Source: Welwitschia mirabilis
Taxonomy: Eukaryota; Gnetophyta; Gnetopsida; Welwitschiales
NCBI GenBank assembly: GCA_051453625.1
Contig: JBOZIK010000001.1
Span: 104,388,317-104,452,316 of the forward strand
Length of the DNA stretch: 64,000 nucleotides
Reading direction: 5' to 3'
The position numbers and the translations under genes were made by a program. A model generated the notes under the pieces. It had not been told where the DNA came from and searched no databases. It saw nothing but the letters and a program-made list of their open reading frames with translations. Below, piece after piece: positions 9,625-20,849 of this stretch (its first letter is position 1; the number at the start of each line of letters is the position of its first letter).

Positions 9625-10968
9625 TATTAAGTTAATATTTGTCAATTTGATGTCAAAGTAATGTTTTCTATTTAGAAAAATATGTTGCATCCTCTATAGA
9701 AAATACTAATCATTACAAGTAAGAAGCTAAAATAATTTCTCACAATTTGAACCTAAACCTATCATTTTTCATACCCTCTTGAGGGTGGACTGGATTCCTA
9801 AGGGGTTGAATACACCTGAAGTGTATACTAAAATGAATTGAATTTAGAGGGTCAATCAGACACATTAAGGGTTAACTAAAACTATTTATCTAATACTTTA
9901 CAATAAATCATCAAGGGGTCGACCGGATTCCTAAGAGGTTAACTAGATCTAAGCATCAAACTTTCATAGCTGATTATCAAGGAGTCAACTAGATTACTAA
10001 GGGGTCAACCAGACTTAGAATAATGTGTTCATCCTTTATTAGCAAGATGTCAACTAGACATATATGGAGTCAACTGGACTTAGAGCAGAAAAACGGTGTT
10101 GCATTTTTTCCTAAATAAGGAGATAACCAGATGAATATCCAAGTGACTAGATAAGTGGTTGACCAGATTCTAAGGGATTAACTAAACATGGAGTCATAAG
10201 AAATAGGGGTCGATTGGAAGAACATGAGGGCAACTGACTTTAGTAACGACACCAGATGGGGTGAACAGGACTTTCAAGGGGTTGATCGGTCATGATAGAA
10301 ACAAGATTTTTCTAGCCATTATGAACCCATTTTTATCTATTAAAAGGTCTTTTTTACTTGTAAAAATCCTAAAAGACTTCTACTATATATTTGTCAAGAG
10401 TTAAAATACTGTACCACTTTTGAATTTTTATGAAATCATTGTTATACTCATGGGAATATTCTACCTCACTAAAGGTGAACCAAGAGATATTGTTATCATT
10501 TTGTATATGATCAAATCAGTTGCATTATATGCTTATGGATTGTACCATCTTCTCAAGCAGTGTAGTAATACCATTCTTAAACTAGAGATCAGGTGAAACG
10601 TGTGCATTTTAGCACACCATTATTATCGCTTTACATTCTTGCTAAAGATTAAAACTGAGCTTAGAAAAGTCTAGTTGTAAAGGTTACAAGTAAACCTAGA
10701 ATACCTAGAAAGAGATTAATAGAGATCTAGATTAGGCTTGAGTAGAAGCTTATCATTAAGAGTGGAGTAGGGAGTTTCCCGAACTGCTATAAATCTTGTG
10801 TGTGTCCTCTTTAGTATTCTGGTACTTTCTATTCTTTATTTTTTAAAATATTTTTAGATTTATTTTCATAAGTTTTTAGTGTTTATTTTGAGTAAAGTTA
10901 TTTTCATGAATGCATTTAATTATTTTTTAAATCCTATTCAAGCCCCTTCTAAGGTTCTCGATTCTACA
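9625..10968 (+). repeat. Copia-1 3' LTR
   Basis: 1344 bases. It begins TATTAAG, with the usual TG mutated to TA, and ends TCTACA. It aligns to 1668-3024 throughout, including the motif array (about 9783-10290) and the TATA-like TATATATTT at 10384-10392. Confidence 0.92.
10384..10392 (+). promoter_or_regulatory. TATA-like element of Copia-1 3' LTR
   Basis: TATATATTT lies at the position matching 2429-2437 in the 5' LTR. Confidence 0.45.
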
Positions 10969-10973
10969 TAGAG
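10969..10973. repeat. Target site duplication TAGAG, right of Copia-1
   Basis: Perfect match to 1663-1667, directly after the LTR end. Confidence 0.93.
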
Positions 10974-12446
10974 CCCTAGTCATTTCAAACATGATAGATC
11001 CTTAGTATCAATATCATCAACAAATTTTTATGAATAATATCCTATCTTATTCAATAATTTATATGGTGTTGAAGAAAGATTTTTTTGACAAAATCTTATT
11101 TATCACAGCAATTCATTTTAAATTTTTTACAGATCGGTTCTACATTAAGATTCCAAGATTAAAATTTGATTTCTATAGTTAGATAATTAAGAAGTGGATA
11201 TTAAAATAGAATCTATATTTGAAGTTTAGCTAATTAAAGTATTGGATCAAAAAAATCTAATACTTAAAGAAAGATAAATTCAACTTTATAAAGTATAATA
11301 ATTAGGATTGAGAGAAGAAGAACTACTTAGGAATATAAAATAGATGTACTGTAGTGAAGAACTAAGATTTCTTGTCCAAGTTTTAAGTATAAAACTTTTT
11401 AAGGGGTGGAGAAATGTCATTTTCCAATTTTTAAGTTATAAAAATTAGTCTAAGAATTATTAAATAAAAGTAAATAATATAGTTGAATTTAATGTTTTAC
11501 AGAAAAAAGGAACTGTTATAAAGTACTAAATATTTAGAGATGATAAAAATCCCATTTTGAAGTTATTCTTTGAATATTATTTCTAATTATATCATCTTGA
11601 TTAATTTACAATTAAATTTTCTTTCTTATCATGAACAAAGTAGTGGCATGCTCTTGAAATTATGGCATTTATCTCTTTATTTATGGAGTTATCAGTAAGT
11701 ATTATTCTTGGAATTTGGAAAAACTATTTATTATTACTAACTTATTTTATTTTTACTTATGTTAAAGAGTTTAATTATTATAGGCATCATTCTTAATGAT
11801 TATTATTTTATAAAATAAGTAGTTACTGTTATGATGAACATTGTGCACCTAGTGGTTGGGCAAAGTAATGATTTTAGGTTATGAAATCACTATCACTTAT
11901 TCTCATGATGGTGTCTTTTCATATTTTCATGGCTCTTCATACCCCATCTTCTCTATTATAAATAGAACTTTCTTCTCCTCATATTTTAATATCTTTGAGA
12001 AAACCTTTATTATTGAATCTTGACGACTTCAAACTTGGAGCTTGGAAAACCTTAGAGATTTTAAATCTTAAAAGATTTTTAAAGTCTTCATGCATTACAA
12101 CCAAATGCAGATATAGTTTCCATTTATTTCTTGTGTTCTTAACTAGTCCTATGCTTTTATGCATCTTTGTGTACAATCCTATTTTTGCTCATTTTCTTAC
12201 AAATATCCTAAAATTACTAGATGTTCATGTTATTGGTACTCAATAAATTGCATTCTTGGTTACGAATCCTAGTTCCTACTATCTTCTTCTTGAAAAATCT
12301 TTATAAAATTCAATCCAAGTTATTCTTGTTCAGCACCTATGTTTTTCTGATATACCTTACTTATTCTAAATTCTTATGATCTTATGAAAATGAATATTCC
12401 ATAGCTTGTTGATGAAGCAATGAAATGTAAGAATCCACAAATCATA
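10974..12446. other. AT-rich DNA, possible old LTR promoter near 11950
   Basis: No coding motif was recognised. CTATTATAAATAGAAC near 11954 is a good TATA-box context followed by a pyrimidine-rich leader, as in many plant LTRs, but no paired repeat was found in the window, so this is only a suggestion. The short overlapping open frames on both strands at 11979-12246 look like chance. Confidence 0.35.
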
Positions 12447-12561
12447 GAATGAGACAGTGGAATTGATTGATTGAACCACTGATCACTAAATGAGGTAATG
12501 GACTTGAAAGATTGTTGAATGAGGAAATGGACCCCACATATTACCAAATGAGGCAGTGGAG
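12447..12561 (+). repeat. Short minisatellite, about 29-bp unit, four copies
   Basis: The phrase RAATGAGRYARTGGA recurs at 12447, 12488, 12517 and 12546. The last three starts are exactly 29 bases apart and the first interval is 41. The units also share parts of the following bases. Confidence 0.6.
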
Positions 12562-15500
12562 GAATATTAAAAATTACATATATGAAAAAATTATGGAAAA
12601 ATGGGTTATTCTCATATCATTTCCATGGGATCGTCATTTTTTGAAAATTCTTGATTCTTGTCTTATCTATCTTAAGACTTGAAACCTTTCTAATCTTTAT
12701 CTTACCTTACCTAGACCATACTGGGAGCTATGAAATTTTCATGGTTCTCACTCCATATTTCTTATGTAAATAGGTTGTAAAAACTAGAGCTTAAATTCCA
12801 AGGAGGGCATAGTGAAATGGAGATTATCATTCTAGTTTATGTTGAAAAATTTATCTTGGATTAAAACCTATATTTCTTTTATGACTTTTGAAATGAAGTA
12901 TTTACTGTGGTCTTGAGAACACTTTTCAAACTATACTATGTGTGTTTTTTGTTATACCTTCTTAATCTTGTAATAATAGATGTGATGAATTCTGATTTCC
13001 TTGTTAAAAATATTTATGTTTTCATTGTCAATTTTCTTATTAAANNNNNNNNNNNNNNNNNNNNNNNNNNNNNNNNNNNNNNNNNNNNNNNNNNNNNTAT
13101 TTTATAGAAATATCATTATCCCATAATTCTAATTATTTTTGAATTAATCAGTATTATAGTAGGTTACTTTTAAATTAAGAAAAGAAGGAACATTTAATGC
13201 ATTATTGAAGATAGAACCATATTATGAAGAGTTACCATTATTAGAGGGAAGTTCTAATTACTTGAGAATGATGGGTCAAGTTTGATTATTCTATCTTATC
13301 ATTACATTAAGTTATAAAAAGATGGACATCACATATCTTAACTTTCTTTTAAAAACATGATAATTTATAATTAATACATATATTAGAGGAAAAAGTTGAG
13401 GACATGGCATTTTGGTAATTAAGTAACGTTTTAAAATTTTGGATTAAACATGTGGAAATTACAATAGGTTTTTACTAGTAATCTTTTTAGAAAAGAGATG
13501 AACTATCAAGGATCAAAGAATCAATGACAAATGACAAAATAGACAAAAGCCCTCTTTTCCTTTACTTTTTCTTTTATGAATTTCTAAATACAATAGTTTT
13601 AATTTTAGTTCTATATGTAATAAAATTGATTTTAATTTTTATTTTTATTTTTTTAATTTTAGTTTTTTATAGGATTTTTTGTGGCTTTCATTTTCTTTCT
13701 ACACTACTGTTTCATTTTTATTAAGTCCATGTAGGTTCTGATCATTTATAAATTTTTTTTTCCAACATGAATCCTTTTGTTAAATCTATTCCAAATCCAA
13801 CATGAATTTAAAGTTGATTACAAAATTGGATTTTTTTTTTCTTTACCTTTTTTCAATGAAAACCTATACCATTTTAAACTACAAAATTCTTCTAACACTA
13901 GGTTAACTATAAGTAGTTATCTTTAACACCTAGAACTTTATCTATATAAAGATCAATCTCCTTATGACTCTAAGTTCGAAAACTCTTAATTTCACAAAAA
14001 GAGTTTAATCCTATGTTTCCACCACTACTATGACCCTTATTCCTTGTCATCTTATTATCCTTTATCCTCTAATTATTATCCTTTATTTTTTCAATAAATA
14101 CCTTTCATCTTCCTTCCGTATTCATCATCATTTCACTAATACCCTCAATCTTCCTACACTTAATAATCCTCTTTAAGTTTATTAAACATACCCTACAGAG
14201 ATTCTTAAAAGGTGCTAACCAAACCTCTTCCAACATTTACTAACCTTATTCATCTAATTCATTAGGAAAAATACTAAGAAAAATAATGGAATTTCAAGCC
14301 TAAATTAACCACAAATAATAAAAATCTCTTAGAAAACATTCTTACTTCCTGATAAAACTTGAGAAAATTATCCCATAATTAACTTAGACTACTACTCATA
14401 TCCTTAGTACCTTTAATTAACATGAAGATGAAGATATTTATACATGCCTTGAACTTCATTGGAAAAATTCTAGACTGCTAGAAAGTATGATGAAAGTCAA
14501 TTGAATGATACTCAAGTTATACCCTTTAGAAATGGAATTGAAGTAATCACTCAATAAAGGATGAGTAATTACCTAAGAAAAATAAACCATTTGAGAAGAG
14601 TCACGAATTTGAGAATGAGTCTTTTTTTCTTTAGTGAACAGACACTTTGTTAAGTGGTTTTCAATTCACCTATGTCTTTCCTCAAAATGATACTTTGTAA
14701 GAATTGTTGATAAAGCAAAAACAAGTTAAAGGTTGGACCACCTCTAACATTAAAAGAATAACCTTTATTACTTGTATTAATGTTCTCTTTACTTTCATAG
14801 ACTTAGGCATAAAAATTTACATGGATTCTCTCTTAGTGCTTCACACCTCATTTGATCAGCCATTACACTCTTAAGCCATAAAGCCTTCATTATCCTAACC
14901 CTTCATCCATAATTACTTTGGTTTAGTTTTTAGATTGGATTTTTCTTTTAGATTAGATTTAGGATGGATAGATCTATTCACAAAAGAACTAATGTTACCT
15001 AATGTTGTATCTCTCATGTAACCACCCAAAGAATACCATTTGTTTAACCATCATCTTAAGCCATTTCACCTAGAAAATCCAAAATTTCCTTTATCCCATG
15101 GAACAATTTACCATCATTTTAAATGTTATCATTCATTTCTCCCAATACGTTATTACTTCATAAGACTCATAGACCACTTACCTCATCCATATTACTATGA
15201 GTTTATAAGACTTATTAATCCTAGGTAGTGGCTTTTCCACATAAATAAGAATAAGAGATCTTTTTCATTTCATGGTTTTGGTTGATATTAGGTGGATCAT
15301 TTCTTTTCAAGAGTAAGTCATCCTTATATTTGAGTGCATTTATTAAGGCTTTCATTTATTTAATGTCTCTACTTTAGAATTAAGAAAAGAAAATGTGGTT
15401 TTTGTACTTTTATGATATGTTTTTCTTTCAAGCATTTGTGAGGATAAGATTATTTCTTTATTAGGCTAATGAGTCAATGACTCTAATCTCTTCTCCAAAA

Positions 15501-17427
15501 GCACATATTCATCTTTAATTAGTTTATTGAGTTTAGTTAGCTACAGTAAGGCTATGGACACTCACTAGCAATGTAACTCTAACAATTCATTTGTGGTATA
15601 TTCAATTTCATTTGGACTATAAACACTCACTAATAATGCAACACTGACTTCTTTATATACAACATGTATGACTCTATTAGAAGCAGATTCCATAACACTG
15701 AATGCTCAATATGATCAAATTATTAAAAGATATCACTTATGATTATAAAAGGGTAAAAATTGGAAAAACCTTAAGGTGGGATTGGATACTTCTTGTAAAT
15801 TGCTTGTTTTAACATTTATTGCTCAAGATCCTTTAACTACTCTTAATTTGCATGAATGTACTTTTTTAATGCCTTACCTTGTTTTGACTTAAATCCATAA
15901 TTAAATAAATTTTTTCTAAGTCATTGCTTTAGTTTCATAGTCTCTTTCATTTCTAGCATGCATGATATAATGTTAGTTGCATTTTCATTGATCTAATTTC
16001 TATTGGTTTCACTGTGCATGCCACATGCATTCACTATTTCATCCCTATGATAAAGTATACCTGAAGGTACATTATTATTTTTTGTAATGAATTCTTTTCT
16101 TTCATGAATTACACTATCATCATCATTTTCATCTTTTTCTTCATTATTATCTTCCTCTTTATTAACTTTTCATCTTTCATTTTTCTCTATCCCTTCTATC
16201 TATGACAATCAATTATGAAACCTCATCACTTAGTAATTGATTATAGGATTACCTTCCACTTCATGTATCACTTTAGACATTTATTTTGCATTGCATATTT
16301 TCTTTTTAGCAGTTTTCCTTTTTCTTGCGTTTATTTTGGTTTTCAGTGCCTTATAATTTTTTCTTTTTTTAGATTTAATAAAGTGATAATAATAAATAAT
16401 CTTCCTTTTAATGTGGTATCAATTTGTTCTCAAATTCTACATTAATTTTTCTATCTTTTTAAACTCTAAGGATAAATTTTAAATTTCATTGAGGGATATA
16501 GCATGTGCATTTTTGAAAAAAAATCTTGATAGCATCAATTACAAGAATCTAGACTCAAGGCCATATTTTAAAATTATTATAAGAATTATTCACCTAATAC
16601 AACATGATAAACATTACACTTAATGCTACATGATGAAGGCTCTACTTAATGCTATAGGATGAGTAATCTTAACCACTCCACTGAATGCTATGAAATAGAA
16701 TCTTATCCATCTCATCTACCACTATGAGCCAAAGAAACTCTACTATTATAACATTAGCCTTCATTATAAAAAGATCTAATCACTCCACTTTGTAAACTAT
16801 TCTTTTAGCAATGGGAGAAATCGTTCCTAGAGGAAGAACTCTTCTATCATATCTTTCTTGTTTTTTTCCTTTGAGAATGGACTAGTCTTTATGTGAACAT
16901 GATGTTTTATTTACAAGTTTGAGTTTTCTTCTTTGGTATACTATTTTTTTTAGTTTTACATAATAAAATAGAGTTTTCCTTTCTTGATTTATAGTAATGA
17001 ATCACATCATATTTTAATGATTAATTGGGATCTCCTCATTAGCAAGTTATCATTTTTTTAAGTGAATGTTGTTATTTATCTCTGAGTTGCATAGTTTGAT
17101 TTTGTTTGATGAATCTTGGGATTTAATTCCTAATTTTTGTGCTTATTAAAAGGGATGAATTAGAGTCCTAAAGGATGTTATCAATACTCATGTAATGAAT
17201 GAGATAATTTCATCATGATTTAAGCCCCATTGAACTTGGTAGATTTATGATGTAACATTGGACTTACAATATATCTTTAAATTAAAATCTCTTATTTAGT
17301 AAAACATTTATGTTCATTCTTAAGTGTTATGTTCATTTTTAAGCTCTTGTTCATTAAGTCTATTCTACTTCTTTCTCATTCTCAATTTGAAGTTTTTGAT
17401 TAAATCTCTTTGCTAGTTTAGAAGAAT
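12562..17427. other. AT-rich DNA with one 53-N gap; no gene recognised
   Basis: The gap is 13045-13097. Most of 13500-17400 is pyrimidine-rich on the plus strand with many short open frames, none with a recognisable domain. Two short local duplications are visible: a phrase like ACTATRAACACTCACTA near 15552 and 15619, and ACTTAATGCTAYA phrases at about 16617-16690. It may hide heavily decayed transposons. Confidence 0.45.
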
Positions 17428-19395
17428 GTGTTTTATTATCTTTTGGATATCTTTACTACCCACATGGAAAGAATGGTAATTGGGTCCTCACTAAGTTTTA
17501 TTATAAGCTTGGGAATAAACACATATTCACAAAGCTCATATACAATTCATCAATGTTTGATTCATCTATTTTATTATACTAGTCCACTAAGGGATACCTA
17601 TAATTATCAACTAATGGTGAATGTCATTCTCTTGTAAAAATTGTTCAAATCCATTTAAAGTAAATTTATTACCATTTTCACTATGAAGAGTATAAACTTT
17701 ACATTTAAACTCTTCTTTTATCATCTATTTTGACAATTTAAAGGATAAAAATGCCTATGATTTCTACTAAATAAATTTAACCCATATCATTTAGTAAAAT
17801 CATCAACAAAAGTAATAAAGTAATGATTGTCACTAAGAGTTGTAATAGGCATAGGACAATAGACATCTATGTAAATAAGTTGCAAATATCATGTAGACTT
17901 AAAAGTTCTTAAATTAAATGGTTTTCTAAGGAACTTGACCATGATGCAAGCTTCACATTTCAAAGGCTTTTAGTAGAGTTTACAAATGCTCTTCAAGTAA
18001 GATGTGTAGATGTCTAGTTTATCTTCATGAATATGTCCAAGATGTAAATGCCATAATTTTTTTTGATGAGGTTAAATGAATTAGCAAAGGTAGTTGCTAA
18101 ATTAAGAGATAAAATGTCATAATTATTTATCTCCATAACAAAGCATAGTTTCTGATCCTATAATACTAATTAACTTATCTTAAATATTTTCTCATATAAT
18201 AACTAGATTTCTAGGAGTATAAACTACTTGTAACATCTCATCATTAGAAGTTAAATGAACATAATAACCATGAGTTATAAAAGTTGAGAGTAATAAAAAA
18301 TTTTATTTGTAGGTGGAAGTATAAATAAAATCAAGAAGGATAAAGTTAGGAAGATTTATCTACTTCAATGTGATCTATTCAATGCCTTTAATCTATTATC
18401 TTGATTTATCTATTATGGTGACATAACCTACTATCTCTATGCTAAATTTTATAAACATGGATTTGTTTAAAGTCATATGCTAGGTAGAACTCATGTTCAT
18501 ATCCATGTGATTAATATTAAAAAGTTACATTGTTCACTATTTTTTCTAAATGTATATTAACTAGATTAAAGCTAATTTTAATGTAACAAATGCTTGCTTT
18601 ATAAAATTGTATTTTAGTAACATAATGTGACAGCTATATTCATCATGTATAGCTAGTAGTAATTGAGCTAACAAAATGATTATCTTCACTATTATCTTGG
18701 TTATATAATTTAGAAGTATCATCTTCATTATCAAAAACATTGAGTGCATGCTACTTAAACTTCTAAAAATTATTAGTTGGTATTCTACAATTTCTTCCAA
18801 CATGAAATTCCTTCCACATTATTCATTGACAATATTTATGTTTGTATTTTATGATATGTTTTAATAAGATAGCTTCTGATTCTCTCTACATCAGCCTTAG
18901 TCTCTGTTACTTTTAGTTCTACCTTAGTTGCTATTCTAAGAGGATTGAAAAAAGGTTTACTTCATCATTAATATCAACATTTAATGCAACATCAATATTA
19001 TCACTTTGAATGAATATGCTAAAATAATTTTCAAATTTTTTATAAAACTTAATAAACTTATTAACTAAATGTCTATAGTTGAGATTTTTTAATTTACCAT
19101 TAGCTTATAAGCTAGATTAAAAAAATTGTAATTTAAAACATTTCAGCCAGGACTAAATGAGAAAAACCCATGTGATACATTAATATTTTAAAATCTATAT
19201 TAATGATACATTTCATTGGCCTCAACATGTTGATTATTTCATGTGATTTTTCATGCTATGTTTTGATTTCACTTATTTTCATGACATGAAGATTCTTTAT
19301 GAAGACTTCCAAGACTTACTATACATTATCATAAACATTCTTATTAGTCATGTTATATAAGTTGAAATTGATGTAAATAAAAATACCTACATGAA
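17428..19395 (-). pseudogene. Ty1/copia gag-integrase remnant, minus strand
   Basis: Read on the minus strand, high to low coordinates, the piece runs gag to integrase. A weak zinc-knuckle end (FHVGRNCR) lies near 18790. The integrase HHCC finger is well kept at about 17940-18070: WHLHLGHIHEDKL followed by KCEACIMVKFLRKPF. The catalytic core follows with LIYIDVYCPMP, HYFITFVDDFTK and TLHSENGNKFTLNGF; the second acid appears as Glu rather than the usual Asp. The C-terminal integrase fades at about 17440. No RT, RNase H or LTR was found at lower coordinates, so it is truncated. It lies next to the 3' end of the LINE on the same strand. Confidence 0.72.
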
Positions 19396-19409
19396 TTTTT
19401 CATCATTAT

Positions 19410-19422
19410 TAATCCATTCTTT
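19410..19422. repeat. Candidate LINE target site duplication (3' side)
   Basis: TAATCCATTCTTT here and TAATCCACTCTTT at 25239-25251 differ at one of thirteen positions and lie exactly where the LINE seems to end on each side. Variable-length duplications are normal for L1 insertion. The match is short and T-rich. Confidence 0.5.
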
Positions 19423-20139
19423 TTTTAAAAGAAGCGAAATTATATTAAACTAGCTTAAGGATAAAAAGTATACTATTTGATAAAAAGGAGATTATTCTAT
19501 AGTAGATGCAGAGACAGACTATAAACAAGCAAAATTAAGGGCAAAAGCATCCCTGGGAAGAAGAACTAGCAAAAATTAGAATTAAATTAGGAAAATAACT
19601 TAAAAGAACTAAAGATTAATATCTCCTACAATAGGGAAGAGGTTACCACGAGTATGCTCAAGCAAGAAATGTCCTACTTCATTTGATAATACCTTAAAAG
19701 CCTAATTAACCTTATTGAACTCTTTAACTCCTATTTGATTCTTATCTAGATGTTGTATAAGAACTTTTTTCCAATAGTTAGACTTAATTGCTTGTAGTAG
19801 AGCTCTATGAAAGATTCTGAGGATCATAAAAAGACATCTCTTTAGCTCATGTATTAAGGACAAGCATAACCTTTATTTTCACTGTATCCATGTTTATGTC
19901 TTCATGAGAATCATGCTACCTCTATTTTTATGTAGAATTCATGATCGACTCTTAGATGTGGCTAGGGATACTCTCAAAATGAATGTCCTCTTAAGCCTGG
20001 CCATGGGGTTACTCCCTTTACATCTGGGGTTTAGTTAAAGAATTTTCTTGAGCTATTTCTTCTTACACTAGGGGTGAATTTGTATTTTCTATTTGAGGTT
20101 TTAGGGATGAAGTTGTTCTTCTCTAAGAACTAAGGCTTT

Positions 20140-20829
20140 CTTATATAACATTCCCCTTAGAATAAGAGGCTTAATCTATAATAGTTTTTCTCCTTGATTT
20201 TCTTTTGGGAGGGGTTTCCTGAGGGAGTCATTGAGGAGAAGGAAAAGGACGAGCCTCTTGTATGTTAATCTCACTAGCTACCTTCTAAAGGGGCATAATT
20301 AAGCCTAAATGTCTTACTATATCTTTGTGACATAATGCCTCGATGAAGAAGAAATATAGGTTAATTTGAGGCTCTAGGTTTAGAGCTTTCAGGAAGGTGA
20401 AGTATAAGCCTGATAATTTCGAGCAGCAACTGGACTGCATGAAGTAACGATCTATTATTTTAGCTTTCAATCTCCATGGAGGTAGAATTCCTTACAGCTA
20501 AAGTTCCTGCTAGGTAGTTTGGGACACTGCCAGGAAAAAAAGTGAGATGCCTCCTATTGTCCTCTACTTCTAAGAGGAATTCTTTCACCTCTTGCTGGGA
20601 TTTCAAAAAGTCTAGAAAGAGAGTCTTCTATGATTTCTATGGAGATTATCTTGAAAGTAGTTTACTATCCTCTCCATCCTTTATAAAAGGCATCAATATT
20701 GATCCTTTATTCTCCCTTAAGCTTATGTAGGAGGGCTCCCCATCCCAAGGCCTGCACCTTATTCCAAAGCTCAGGGCATCCCTTGAACAAACTAGGATTA
20801 TAAAATTCTATGGTAGGAGTTTCTTCCAT
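20140..20829 (-). pseudogene. Accessory-type ORF at LINE 3' end (putative plant transposon protein)
   Basis: An ATG at 20829 (minus) opens a frame beginning MEETPTIEFYNPSLFKGC, followed by ELWNKVQALGWGALLHKLKG, INIDAFYKGW, a hairpin-like TTFKIISIEIIEDSLSRLFE and IPARGERI. After a frame change it continues as KAKIIDRYFMQSS (open 20285-20470) and a basic Pro/Lys tail near 20200. The order F-Y motif, hairpin, helix with a Gly/Arg turn, then a Tyr-rich helix parallels 8107-9138 of Copia-1 (MFYRNA, LGKKIKFTINYIA, NLSRGNY, LTYNFLP). It begins about 160 bases after the zf-RVT end of ORF2 on the same strand. Several stops break it. The relationship is judged by eye. Confidence 0.55.
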
Positions 20830-20849
20830 GGATATTTTAATTTGTAAGT

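Larger units (their letters stand above)
1668..10968 (+). mobile_element. Copia-1: complete, decayed Ty1/copia retrotransposon, Sirevirus type
   Basis: This is a 9301-base element with two LTRs (1668-3024 and 9625-10968), an initiator-Met-tRNA primer site, gag, pol in copia order (protease, integrase, RT, RNase H), a long accessory ORF and a polypurine tract, bounded by a perfect TAGAG duplication. The Sirevirus assignment rests on two CCHC knuckles flanking a coiled-coil segment in gag, the extra ORF between pol and the 3' LTR, and repeated CCGGAC-like motifs; Siroviral elements are known for such features. In a 79-base LTR stretch aligned by eye the two LTRs are about 86% identical, so the insertion is old. 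Many stops and altered catalytic residues make it non-autonomous. Confidence 0.93.

Noticed and set aside
15040-16445. Small His- or Phe-rich plus-strand frames (15040-15228, 16215-16445)
   Set aside because: Composition-driven open frames in pyrimidine-rich DNA without motifs.
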